Of a DNA stretch of 35,429 nt, positions 1-9,297 are shown piece after piece. The DNA comes from Fidelibacterota bacterium (lineage in GTDB: Bacteria; Fidelibacterota; Marinisomatia; Marinisomatales; UBA1611): NCBI GenBank assembly GCA_018692355.1, contig JABHKE010000155.1, positions 1 through 35,429 of the forward strand. The letters are read 5' to 3'. Position 1 is the stretch's first letter. Each line of letters opens with the position of its first letter. The notes below the pieces were generated by a model. It searched no databases, had not been told where the DNA came from, and saw only the letters and a list, made by a program, of their open reading frames with translations. A program made the translations under genes and the position numbers.

Positions 1-1151
1 ATTAACTCTTCCGGATCTATCCCTTCTAAACTAACCTTATCTTTTATAATCTCGAATTGGGGTAAAGATTGATGAATTTCACTTAAAGTCTCATTTGATT
101 GGGACAAGCGGTTTAAAACCATGGTGACTGCAACAAGTGAATCTCGTCCCAAATGACATTCCCGTAATATGACCCCACCATTTCCTTCTCCACCCAAGTC
201 AGATCCAATTTTATTCATTTTATTCACAACATTAATCTCTCCCACAGCTGAACGAATTACAGAGCAATTTTTTGATTCGGCTAATTTTTCCAGTGCAAGT
301 GATGTGGAAAGATTTACAACAAATTTTTCACTTTTCACGATATTTTCCAGATACCCATCTGCAGCTAATACCAGCGTGTATTCTTCCCCCAATGGTTCAC
401 CTTTTTCATTCACAACTGCTAAGCGGTCCGCATCCGGGTCCACTGCAAACCCCGCATCTGCATCGTGGTTGATTACAGCCTGGCATAGATCTATTAAATT
501 TTCCGGAAGCGGTTCTGTCCCGCGAGTAAAATTACCATCGGGCTCACAATTTAGTTCAATTACTTCACAGCCCAACGATTCTAACATGGCCGGGAGCGCA
601 TGGGCCCCGGCACCATTTACTGCATCAATAACAATTTTATAATGGCGACGTTGGATCCGATTGAGATTGATGAATTTTAAACTCACACAAGCAATCACAT
701 GTTTTTGGATCGCATTCTGTTCAGGCCAAATAATGCCCGGGTCCTTTGCATCTTGGAGCTCTTTATTCCTATCTACCAAATCAAACAATTGTTCACACTC
801 ATTTGGATGAAAAAAGGTACTGTCTTCTCTGACAAATTTGAGCCCATTCCATTCAATGGGGTTATGACTTGCTGTAACAATAAAACCACCTACGGCTTCT
901 GTATTATTAACCATAAATTGAATAGTAGGTGTAGGAACAATGCCACAAAGAATGACTGTTCTTCCAAGTCGAACTAACTCACCCATCATTGCATGGATAA
1001 TATTTTCTCCAGATGGACGGCTATCCTGACCTGCCATTATTACACCTATTGGTAAAATTTGGTGTAGTGCACGGGCATAAACCACAGCGAGTTCGGGAGT
1101 AAGATGGGTTTTAGTAATCCCACGGACACCTGAAATACTTCTAATTATCAT
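1..1151 (-). CDS. glmM: Phosphoglucosamine mutase / phosphomannomutase family protein, 3' end truncated by window edge
   Basis: Reverse-strand translation from ATG at 1151 reads MIIRSISGVRGITKTHLTPELAVVYARALHQ...; contains TASHNP phosphoserine loop, DPDADR metal loop and GEGNGG sugar-binding loop. Runs off the start of the window, so it is absent from the ORF track. GlmM versus ManB specificity not resolved. Confidence 0.9.
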   Translation of the reverse strand, partial: MIIRSISGVRGITKTHLTPELAVVYARALHQILPIGVIMAGQDSRPSGENIIHAMMGELVRLGRTVILCGIVPTPTIQFMVNNTEAVGGFIVTASHNPIEWNGLKFVREDSTFFHPNECEQLFDLVDRNKELQDAKDPGIIWPEQNAIQKHVIACVSLKFINLNRIQRRHYKIVIDAVNGAGAHALPAMLESLGCEVIELNCEPDGNFTRGTEPLPENLIDLCQAVINHDADAGFAVDPDADRLAVVNEKGEPLGEEYTLVLAADGYLENIVKSEKFVVNLSTSLALEKLAESKNCSVIRSAVGEINVVNKMNKIGSDLGGEGNGGVILRECHLGRDSLVAVTMVLNRLSQSNETLSEIHQSLPQFEIIKDKVSLEGIDPEEL

Positions 1152-1221
1152 TAAATGGATTAGGAGTTAAGAATTAGTATTATGAATTAAGTGTTAGAAA
1201 TTCGGAATAGGTAAGAAAGGT

Positions 1222-1256
1222 TCCAAAAAGAAAAGCCCCGATGTAAAAATCGAGGC
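1222..1256 (-). terminator. Intrinsic terminator downstream of rpsU
   Basis: Reverse strand GCCTCGAT-TTTTAC-ATCGGGGC followed by TTTTCTTTTT; 8-bp stem (one G:U) plus U-rich tail, placed after the rpsU stop. Confidence 0.8.
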
Positions 1257-1281
1257 CTCTTTGATTTTTCCTTCAGGGAAA

Positions 1282-1527
1282 CTATCTACGACGTTTGCGA
1301 CGCCGTTGACGGCTTGCACGCGGATCGTTCCGCAATGCATCTATCCTGGCTTGCCTTTTAACGCGACGAACGGTTTTCTTTCTTGCTTCCCGTTTTGCGT
1401 CGCTTGGCTTTTCATAAAAGGAACGTGTCCGAATTTCTCGAAGAACACCTGCTCGTTCCCACATCTTTTTAAATCGACGCAGGGCACGTTCAAATGATTC
1501 CTTTTCTTTTACCTGGACTTCAACCAC
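1282..1527 (-). CDS. rpsU: Small ribosomal subunit protein bS21
   Basis: 81 aa, [51 protein letters not shown]..., typical bS21 with basic C-terminus; GTG start preceded by GGAGGTGA. Confidence 0.95.
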   Translation of the reverse strand: MVEVQVKEKESFERALRRFKKMWERAGVLREIRTRSFYEKPSDAKREARKKTVRRVKRQARIDALRNDPRASRQRRRKRRR

Positions 1528-1532
1528 TTAAA

Positions 1533-1540
1533 TCACCTCC
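1533..1540 (-). promoter_or_regulatory. Shine-Dalgarno sequence of rpsU
   Basis: Reverse strand GGAGGTGA about 5 nt before the GTG start at 1527. Confidence 0.75.
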
Positions 1541-1596
1541 AAAGTGTAGTTTGTGGTTACTTGAATTAATTTTTATTTGCTTAAAAAAAGCTGGCG

Positions 1597-1602
1597 ATTA
1601 TA
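1597..1602 (-). promoter_or_regulatory. Candidate -10 element (TATAAT) for rpsU
   Basis: Reverse strand CCGGTATAATCG in the rsmA-rpsU intergenic region; no convincing -35 seen. Confidence 0.35.
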
Positions 1603-1628
1603 CCGGTTTGTGGTCACACATCCTAGAC

Positions 1629-2396
1629 TTAAACCATAGATGCAAATTCTTCAATTGTTAAGGATTCCGGGCGACGCGTAAAATCAATTCTCTCTTTTAC
1701 TGAATCAGTGAAGTTCCACGCCTTTAAAGTATTCCTTAACATTTTCCGTCTTTGTGAAAAAGCAGTTGCGACGAGTTTATTGAATCGGACATACTTATCA
1801 TCTGGAACAATTGGTGTTTTCTTTTTGGTAAAACGGATAATAGCAGAATCCACTTTTGGTTTTGGAATAAAAACATCCGGGGGAATTGTGAAACAATAAT
1901 CCATATTTAAGTAAGCCCCAGTCACAACTGTGAATCGGCCATAGGCTTTTGTTCCTGCAACTGCTGAGAGTCTTTCCGCCACTTCTTTTTGCATCATAAT
2001 AAATGCATCATCCCAAAAATGTAATTGCTCAATGAGCCAAAAAATAATGGGTGATGTAATATTATAAGGAATATTCCCAATCACACGAACCAAATTTTTG
2101 ACAGGCAAACTTTCTATATCTTGAAGAAGGACATCTCCGTGTACAATATTTAACCCTTTCAAAGATTCTCGATTTTTTAAATGCTCAATGAGCATTGGAT
2201 CTATCTCAATGGCGACCATCTCTTTTACTAGAGGATAGATCAATTCGGTAAGTGCTCCCTCACCGGGGCCAATTTCAAGAATAGAGTCCGATTTTTTTGG
2301 ATCAATAGTTCGAACAATTTTGTCTAAGAGATTTCTGTCAGCTAGAAAATTTTGTCCCCACCTTTTTCGGAATGGATGGTCTGTTTTTTTACTCAT
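1629..2396 (-). CDS. rsmA: 16S rRNA (adenine(1518)-N(6)/adenine(1519)-N(6))-dimethyltransferase
   Basis: KKRWGQNFL-like N-terminus (RKRWGQNFLADRNLLDKIV), EIGPGEGALT SAM motif, NIPYNITSPIIF catalytic motif. Confidence 0.95.
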   Translation of the reverse strand: MSKKTDHPFRKRWGQNFLADRNLLDKIVRTIDPKKSDSILEIGPGEGALTELIYPLVKEMVAIEIDPMLIEHLKNRESLKGLNIVHGDVLLQDIESLPVKNLVRVIGNIPYNITSPIIFWLIEQLHFWDDAFIMMQKEVAERLSAVAGTKAYGRFTVVTGAYLNMDYCFTIPPDVFIPKPKVDSAIIRFTKKKTPIVPDDKYVRFNKLVATAFSQRRKMLRNTLKAWNFTDSVKERIDFTRRPESLTIEEFASMV

Positions 2397-2436
2397 TTAT
2401 GTATTGCTGTGAAGATTACAAAAAACGCTAAGGATA

Positions 2437-3204
2437 TTATATTATTTTAGGTAACCGAAAAAGACCCATAGCATTCGCTGTAGTTTTTTCTGCTATAACT
2501 TTCAGCGGCACATCGTGAATCTCTGCCAGTTTCTCTGCTACAAACCGTGTTCGTCCCGGTTCGTTGGGTTTACCGCGGTGGGGAACTGGACTCAGATACG
2601 GAGAATCTGTTTCAACCAAAATTCTATCTAAAGGTAACTCCTTTGCTACTTCGGGTAAGTGACTATTCTTAAAGGTGAGATTCCCAGAAAAAGAAATGAA
2701 GTACCCCAATTCCATAAACGCTTTAGCGGTTTCCAAATTGCTGGAAAAACAATGTGCTACACCCCGAACATCAGGAAATTCCTTTAATATTTTTATAACA
2801 TCATCATCCGCGTCACGATTGTGAAAAATGACCGGTTTTTTCAAAGATTGGGCAATGCCCATTTGTGCTCGAAAAACATTTTTTTGGATCTCAGGATCAG
2901 AAATGTTCCTGAAATAATCCAGTCCCATTTCTCCCACGGCGACCATAGAATCAAAGGTCATAAGGTCATAGATCTGGTCCACAAAGTCCTCCGGAGCATC
3001 CTTTGCATCGTGAGGATGTACGCCAGCTGATGCAAAAATATTTTCATGGGATTCTCCCATTAAAAGACATTCTTTCGCATCTTCCATATTAGTGGCCACG
3101 CAAATGAATCGGTTTACACCCAAATCATGGGCACGATCCAGAACGCCGGGCAGATCATTTTTCAGATCATCGTAAAATAGGTGGCAATGAGTATCGATTA
3201 GCAT
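2437..3204 (-). CDS. TatD family metal-dependent hydrolase / DNase
   Basis: MLIDTHCHLFYDD, GEMGLDYFR, VIFHNRDADDD, GVAHCFSSN, LVETDSPYLSP motifs. Confidence 0.93.
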   Translation of the reverse strand: MLIDTHCHLFYDDLKNDLPGVLDRAHDLGVNRFICVATNMEDAKECLLMGESHENIFASAGVHPHDAKDAPEDFVDQIYDLMTFDSMVAVGEMGLDYFRNISDPEIQKNVFRAQMGIAQSLKKPVIFHNRDADDDVIKILKEFPDVRGVAHCFSSNLETAKAFMELGYFISFSGNLTFKNSHLPEVAKELPLDRILVETDSPYLSPVPHRGKPNEPGRTRFVAEKLAEIHDVPLKVIAEKTTANAMGLFRLPKII

Positions 3205-3266
3205 TTATCTATTTCTTCATGTAAAATGATGGGCAAAAGTAAATTGATTTTACCAATATCACGATC

Positions 3267-4937
3267 ATGAAATTTCAAAAAATGACTATGCTCCTATTTC
3301 TCCTTTCTATAGGATTCTCCATATCCTTAGAGGATGGAGATACACTGGTGGTCCACCCCATCACTTGGAAAACACCAAGTCCGGAAGGGTGGGGTGCCCA
3401 GTATAAACAGATAATCCAGTTTCCTGAAGGAAATGATTCCTGGGCAAAGATCATCATGGTACAAACGTTAAAATGTGATTCTGCCACAAAAGGAGATAAA
3501 TATCCCTGTGGAGAATGGGACTACATTTGGAATACATTTGTTGATGTTCCCAAGGGAGATTCAACAGAAACTTTTTCAATTGGCAGTTTTGTTACGCCTT
3601 ATGGCAAGCGACTTGTTCTGGGCGGTGAAAATGGTTGGGAATGGACTTATGATATGACAGATTATGCTCCAATCCTGAAAGGAGAACGTTCCGTCATTGT
3701 GGGGAATAATCAGGAATTATTAGATCTGAAATTTCTTTTTATTCAAGGGACACCGGCACGGGATATCTTGAAAGTTGAAAATATCTATCCCTATGGTCAT
3801 TATAAGTATTATGCATTATCTGACAACGAGATTTTAAAGGAAACAAAAATCCAACTTTTACCTGAAGCCAAAGGCTTCAAAATGAAAGCAGTAATTTCAG
3901 GTCACGGACATTCTGGACCAAGAAACTGTTGTGAATGGGACAGTAAAACCCACACCTATTATATGAATGGGTATGAACTTTTCCGATGGAATGTTTGGAA
4001 AGATTGCGGGAATAATCCAATTTATCCCCAAGGTGGAACCTGGCCATTTGATCGAGCCGGTTGGTGCCCTGGAACCAAAGTGGATGAATACGAATTTGAA
4101 CTTACGCCCTTTGTAATAGTTGGAGATTCCATTGCCATAGATTATGGGATTGAGCCCTATTCTGACAATGGTGAAAAAGATGGTGAATTTCGCATGGCAC
4201 ATCAATTATTTTCATATGGTAAACCAAATTTTAAAAATGATGCGGAGATCCTTGACATCATCGCGCCAAGTTCTAAAGGTCAATATTCCCGAATTAACCC
4301 ATCATTGGGGAATCCAAGAATTCTCATAAAAAATACAGGTGAATTTGATCTCCATTCACTGGAAATCCATTATGGGTTGAAAAAACGGAAAAAATCCATT
4401 TATAAATGGAGAGGAAATTTATCATTCCTTGAAAGTGAGCAAGTTTATCTCCCCATTCCCAATTGGCATGGACTATCAAAAAATCCTGTTTTTGAAATTA
4501 TGGTTTCAAATCCTAACGGTGAAACAGATGAAAACCCATTGAATAATCAACTAACATCAGTAATTACTTTACCTAACATATTTCCGAATGAATTTACTTT
4601 ACAAATCAAAACAAATAATTTAGATCGTGCTCGAGAAATTTCATTTACGGTTTCTGATCTTGATGGAGCTGTTTTGTATTCTGATGATAATTTTTCAGAT
4701 TCAACTGAATACCAGATCCCGATGATGGTTAATAACGGTGACTATCAATTCCTTTTAAAAGACTCTATGGAAGATGGTATCTCTGTTCATTGGTGGAACC
4801 GAAACAGTGCCCCGGAAGAAATTGGGATTAATGGAGAAGTCCGATTTTTATCCTTGGATGGTGATACACTGCACCAATTTAACCCGGACTTTGGGCAAGA
4901 ATTATTATATAATTTCCATGTAGGACGGATACCCTAA
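3267..4937 (+). CDS. Secreted PNGase F-like peptide-N-glycosidase (N-glycan amidase) with C-terminal beta-sandwich extension
   Basis: Signal peptide; YPCGEWDY...VDV, SFVTPYG, ISGHGHSGPRNCCEWDSKTHTYYMNG, WKDCGNNPIYPQGGTWPFDRAGWCPG closely parallel the remembered PNGase F segments CDEWDRYANVYV, RFITPY, ISGWGHAKP...GCAEWCFRTHTI, GCSANPINNQSPGNWAPDRAGWCPG. Confidence 0.85.
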   Translation: MKFQKMTMLLFLLSIGFSISLEDGDTLVVHPITWKTPSPEGWGAQYKQIIQFPEGNDSWAKIIMVQTLKCDSATKGDKYPCGEWDYIWNTFVDVPKGDSTETFSIGSFVTPYGKRLVLGGENGWEWTYDMTDYAPILKGERSVIVGNNQELLDLKFLFIQGTPARDILKVENIYPYGHYKYYALSDNEILKETKIQLLPEAKGFKMKAVISGHGHSGPRNCCEWDSKTHTYYMNGYELFRWNVWKDCGNNPIYPQGGTWPFDRAGWCPGTKVDEYEFELTPFVIVGDSIAIDYGIEPYSDNGEKDGEFRMAHQLFSYGKPNFKNDAEILDIIAPSSKGQYSRINPSLGNPRILIKNTGEFDLHSLEIHYGLKKRKKSIYKWRGNLSFLESEQVYLPIPNWHGLSKNPVFEIMVSNPNGETDENPLNNQLTSVITLPNIFPNEFTLQIKTNNLDRAREISFTVSDLDGAVLYSDDNFSDSTEYQIPMMVNNGDYQFLLKDSMEDGISVHWWNRNSAPEEIGINGEVRFLSLDGDTLHQFNPDFGQELLYNFHVGRIP

Positions 4938-5037
4938 AGGAATCAATATGAAAGATGAACAAAGAAGAGTATGAGTATATGGCTGTTTTTTTAGATAGCA
5001 AAGGGAGCCAGGTGTCGCTTCATTCCATAAAATAAAT

Positions 5038-6294
5038 ATGAGTTTCTATATTTCATCTCTCATGGTTGCCATACCTATCTTTTTGGTTTTGATAGGCATT
5101 GAAATAGTGGCAGCAAAAAGGATGGGGATTCATGTAAATAATCCCGCGGACATGATATCCAGTTTAAGCTCCGGGATCACTAATACAGTCCGGGATGGAC
5201 TCAAGTATGGTCTGGTGATTATCAGTTATTCGTGGCTGGTTAATCATTTAACCCTTTATAAGTTGGAACCAGTTTGGGCTGCGGTATTTGTTGCTTTTAT
5301 CGTCCAGGATTTTACGGGTTATTGGCTCCATCGCTTAAACCACCGTGTGAATATTTTTTGGAATCGCCACATTATTCACCATAGCAGTGAAGAGTTCAAC
5401 CTCTCGTGTGCACTTCGACAATCCATTTCTGACACTGTAAGATTTGGTGCTATCCTCATGATTCCCGCTGCTCTCCTGGGTGTTCCCGCATCTATTTTTG
5501 CCGTTCTGGGGCCTATCCACCTTTTTATGCAATTTTGGTATCACACGCGTATCATAGATAAAATGGGCTGGCTGGAAAAGGTCATTGTTACGCCCTCCCA
5601 CCATCGTGTTCATCATGGCATAAATCCGGAATATTTGGATAAGAATTACAGCCAGATCCTCATTATTTGGGATAAACTTTTTGGCACATTCCAACCAGAA
5701 CTAGCTAATGTAAAACCGGTTTATGGTATACTACGGCCTGCCAATACATGGAACCCAATAATCATTAATTATAAACATCTTTGGCAGTTGATTCAAGATG
5801 CGTTCCATGCTGGAAGTTGGTGGGATAAAATACGAATCTGGTTTATGCCAACAGGATGGCGGCCTGAAGATGTGGCGCTAAAGTTTCCGGTTGATACAGT
5901 TGAAAATCCATTTGAACAAAAAAAATACAAAACTGAAAATTCTCTAGCGCTTATAGCCTGGAGCTACATACAAATGACTCTCTCATTGATTTTTATGTTT
6001 ATCATGTTTTATGAAGCCTCTGAACATGGAATCTTTATTACAGGATTAATTGCTATATTTTTAATGATAAATGTTTTTTCTTACACATCATTAATGGATG
6101 GTAAAAAATATTCTTTATTCGCAGATGGAATTAAAGTTTCTATTCTTTGCTTTATTATATTTTATCAAAATATTAGCATTATAGATTTGAATATGAGTCT
6201 AAAAATATTTTTAGCTTATAGTATTATTTCAACAATGGGAACATTTTACTTTTTAAAAACAGAAGTGAGACTCAATCAGGTAATAAAAGGATAA
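5038..6294 (+). CDS. Sterol desaturase / fatty acid hydroxylase superfamily protein, alkylglycerol monooxygenase-like
   Basis: Multi-TM protein with histidine boxes HRLNH, HIIHHSS and HHRVHHG; YWLHRLNHRVNIFWNRHIIHHSSEEFNLSCALRQS resembles AGMO/TMEM195-type proteins. Confidence 0.88.
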   Translation: MSFYISSLMVAIPIFLVLIGIEIVAAKRMGIHVNNPADMISSLSSGITNTVRDGLKYGLVIISYSWLVNHLTLYKLEPVWAAVFVAFIVQDFTGYWLHRLNHRVNIFWNRHIIHHSSEEFNLSCALRQSISDTVRFGAILMIPAALLGVPASIFAVLGPIHLFMQFWYHTRIIDKMGWLEKVIVTPSHHRVHHGINPEYLDKNYSQILIIWDKLFGTFQPELANVKPVYGILRPANTWNPIIINYKHLWQLIQDAFHAGSWWDKIRIWFMPTGWRPEDVALKFPVDTVENPFEQKKYKTENSLALIAWSYIQMTLSLIFMFIMFYEASEHGIFITGLIAIFLMINVFSYTSLMDGKKYSLFADGIKVSILCFIIFYQNISIIDLNMSLKIFLAYSIISTMGTFYFLKTEVRLNQVIKG

Positions 6295-6322
6295 AATTTT
6301 TATTTGGTTTAGGATAATGATA

Positions 6323-7798
6323 TTAATTCATTAACGCTAAAATAATTCCCACTCCATTTTCAGGTGAAAAAAATCTTGTTTTTCCCTTCCGGTATTCATC
6401 TTCAACAACCAGCGTTACCAATTCCATATTTCCAGAATTAATCGCATACCGGCATACATCCTCTGCGCTCAAATTCAGGGTACCGGCCCGTTTGGACAAT
6501 CCAAATTGGATATTTCCTATTTCGTTATACCCGCGATAAATCACTTCGGTGCAAACCTGAGATTCCGCATCATTGAAATCGAAAGAAAAATCGTATTGAT
6601 TCCCTAAATAGGAATGGATTGTTTGAATGACACCCATAATTTCCTGATTTGAAAGGTCCGGGCGAAAGACCGCAAGACGGTTAATCTTAGTATCTAATAT
6701 TTCTTCCAAAGGTCCAGATACAACTCCTTCGGCGATAGCTTCAATATTATTATGGTTTAACTGAATCAAGGATTTTTGGTGGTCTGTAATTTGAATTTTG
6801 TCCCAATCAGATTTTTCCCAATTTTCTCTTTTACCAGTGTAAACAATACCATGTTTGAAGATTCCAGGCAGGAAAATATTGCTCATGAATCCTTCTGAAT
6901 ACGTGAGAATGATATCGCCTGGCTGCAATAAAGCCAAGAGCTGGTTTTTATCATCTTCACTAAAAATCAATGGTTCTTTTCCTGGGGCTTTAATATGTCC
7001 AACATGCGTAAATACAATAGCTTTTAAAGCTTTGAATCTTCCACCAGCTTTGCGGATCAAATTTTCCACTTTCTTTTTGACGGTGCTGTGTCGCAGGCGA
7101 TTGGTAAGCTCTGGCGTAATTAATACAAAATGGTTCAGGATTTCTTCACGTAGCTTGACATGGGTGTAATGTAGTGATTCGAGATTTGTAATTAATGGTC
7201 CATAAGTCGGGTCCATTATTAAAAGATTCAGAGGGGTTCCCGGTTCATCCATTTCAGTGGTAATTAATTCCCGGGCGATATCCAGTTTGTCCAAGTTTTC
7301 AAGATTAGTTAAACTGTGATACACTTCCCGAAACGACCCTCGTGGAATATCGCTCCGAAAATAGGCTTCATTCAATTTATCTATAACTTGGTCATCACCC
7401 ATATTTTTTGTAATGAGAATTCCGCTGTATTTATAAAGTGTGAGGGCGGATGTATAACCCACCAGGAGGGCTTTCATATTTTCATGGGGATAATCCGAGT
7501 AGGTATTATAATCCTGGTATTTGTTAATGATGTCCCAGACAGACCGCCGCAGCACTAAATACCGAAAGAGTAAATTTTCAATCTTGTCGCTTTCAACATT
7601 GGAAAAATGGCCTGTTTCATGACGGGTTGCACTTGTCTTGATTTCACCCATTTCAAGGTACATTTGATCAAAGGCTGTCTGAAAAATTGAAAGCTTTTTT
7701 ATATCATCTTCGAAAGTATTCGAAGCGCCCGAAAGAGGAAAACTGAATAAAATAAATACAGAAAAAAAGGTGAGCTGGATACTAGAACGGGAATTCAT
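6323..7798 (-). CDS. Secreted YiiX/YebB-like (permuted NlpC/P60-type) cysteine hydrolase domain protein with long helical N-terminal region
   Basis: Signal peptide; LLQPGDIILTYSEGF...FKHGIVYTG (His) followed later by ESQVCTEVIYRGYNEIG (Cys), the permuted His-then-Cys order of the YiiX-like family. Confidence 0.7.
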   Translation of the reverse strand: MNSRSSIQLTFFSVFILFSFPLSGASNTFEDDIKKLSIFQTAFDQMYLEMGEIKTSATRHETGHFSNVESDKIENLLFRYLVLRRSVWDIINKYQDYNTYSDYPHENMKALLVGYTSALTLYKYSGILITKNMGDDQVIDKLNEAYFRSDIPRGSFREVYHSLTNLENLDKLDIARELITTEMDEPGTPLNLLIMDPTYGPLITNLESLHYTHVKLREEILNHFVLITPELTNRLRHSTVKKKVENLIRKAGGRFKALKAIVFTHVGHIKAPGKEPLIFSEDDKNQLLALLQPGDIILTYSEGFMSNIFLPGIFKHGIVYTGKRENWEKSDWDKIQITDHQKSLIQLNHNNIEAIAEGVVSGPLEEILDTKINRLAVFRPDLSNQEIMGVIQTIHSYLGNQYDFSFDFNDAESQVCTEVIYRGYNEIGNIQFGLSKRAGTLNLSAEDVCRYAINSGNMELVTLVVEDEYRKGKTRFFSPENGVGIILALMN

Positions 7799-7803
7799 TT
7801 GGA

Positions 7804-9297
7804 TTAATTCATTCGGGGAAATAGTGGTTCGTGGTTTTGCAATTCATTCCCAGGTGTCAAACCGCCCCAATTCAAATTGGTACCTTTCGCATTTAGGACA
7901 TCTAACAAAATAGCAGTTCTATTTGGCATGACCGGAGATAATAATACAGCTCCTATTCGAAGTGCTTCTCCTGCAGTATACAGGACGCGTCCCGCTGCAT
8001 CTTTATCATCCTTTACCAATTTCCAAGGCGCATTGTTTTCCATGTATTTATTCACACTACGGATATATTGCATAATCTCTTCAATGGCTTCATTCAGTCG
8101 CATAGCTTCTATTTTTTCTTTTACAACTTCACCTAATAATTCACCATTCGATTTGATTACTGCTTCTGCCTCAGTGAAATCGCCTGGCTCTGGGATTTTT
8201 CCGCCAAAATTCTTTTTCATAAGAGTGGATACACGGCTTAAGAGATTCCCAAAATCATTGGCTAAATCGCTGTTGTAACGCTGGATAAATGATTCCATGG
8301 TAAAACTGGAATCCTGCCCCAAGACCATTTCTCGCATGAGATAATAACGAACCGGATCTACACCATAATCATCAATCAGATCCATGGGATTGATCACATT
8401 TCCGAGAGACTTACTCATTTTAGATTCACCCATGAGCCACCAGCCGTGTGCAAAAATGGTTTTCGGTAATTCAATTCCTGCAGACATGAGCATTGTGGGC
8501 CAATAAACTGCGTGGGTAGTTAAAATGTCCTTACCAATCAAATGATAAGATGCAGGCCACCACTTATTGAAAGATTCTTCATCTCTACCAAACCCGGGTG
8601 CTGTGATATAATTAATAAGCGCATCGAACCAGACATAGGTTACATAATCTGAATCAAATGGAAGTTCTATTCCCCAGTTCAAGCGAGACTTAGGGCGGGA
8701 AATACAAAGGTCATTTAGAGGTTGACGTAAAAATCCAAGTATTTCATTTTTCCGGTGATCTGGTTGAATGAATTTTGGATTGGATTTTATGTGATCAATA
8801 AGCGCTTGCTGGTATTTGCTCATTTTGAAAAAATAATTTTTCTCTTTTAATTGTTTGATATCCCGGAATTCTCCACTCTCTGCTTCTTTTTCTGTAATGA
8901 ATCGTTCTTCCGAAACAGAATATAATCCTTCATATTCCGCTTCATAAATATCTCCCTTATCCATAACCTGCTGAAGAATATCTCGAACCACTTTTTTATG
9001 TCTCTCTTCAGTGGTGCGAATAAAATCATCGTGGGAAATGTGGAGTTGCTCCCATAACTCTGTAAATCGTGGAGCCATTTCATCGCAATGTTGCTGCGCT
9101 TCAACACCACGTTCTTCAGCCGCCTGTTGGACTTTTTGTCCATGTTCATCTAAACCCGTTAGAAAGAAAGTCTTCTTTTCTGTATTTCGGTGGTATCTAG
9201 CTAAAACATCGGCTAAAATGGTCGTGTAGGCATGACCGATATGAGGCTTATCATTCACATAATAAATGGGAGTTGTTATATAAAATGTGTTGCTCAT
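7804..9297 (-). CDS. metG: Methionyl-tRNA synthetase (short form without C-terminal EMAPII-like domain)
   Basis: FYITTPIYYVNDKPHIGHAYTTILADVLARYHR, FLTGLDEHGQKVQQAA, KMSKSLGNVINP. Confidence 0.95.
   Translation of the reverse strand: MSNTFYITTPIYYVNDKPHIGHAYTTILADVLARYHRNTEKKTFFLTGLDEHGQKVQQAAEERGVEAQQHCDEMAPRFTELWEQLHISHDDFIRTTEERHKKVVRDILQQVMDKGDIYEAEYEGLYSVSEERFITEKEAESGEFRDIKQLKEKNYFFKMSKYQQALIDHIKSNPKFIQPDHRKNEILGFLRQPLNDLCISRPKSRLNWGIELPFDSDYVTYVWFDALINYITAPGFGRDEESFNKWWPASYHLIGKDILTTHAVYWPTMLMSAGIELPKTIFAHGWWLMGESKMSKSLGNVINPMDLIDDYGVDPVRYYLMREMVLGQDSSFTMESFIQRYNSDLANDFGNLLSRVSTLMKKNFGGKIPEPGDFTEAEAVIKSNGELLGEVVKEKIEAMRLNEAIEEIMQYIRSVNKYMENNAPWKLVKDDKDAAGRVLYTAGEALRIGAVLLSPVMPNRTAILLDVLNAKGTNLNWGGLTPGNELQNHEPLFPRMN

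Noticed and set aside
169-642. 157-aa plus-strand ORF (and 272..472, 699..977)
   Set aside because: Antisense to the clear glmM-like coding sequence; low-complexity Ser/Pro/Phe translation typical of a shadow ORF.
3897-4205. 102-aa minus-strand ORF inside the PNGase F-like gene
   Set aside because: Shadow ORF opposite a strongly conserved coding region.
5335-5694. 119-aa minus-strand ORF
   Set aside because: Antisense to the histidine-box region of the AGMO-like gene; no credible family.
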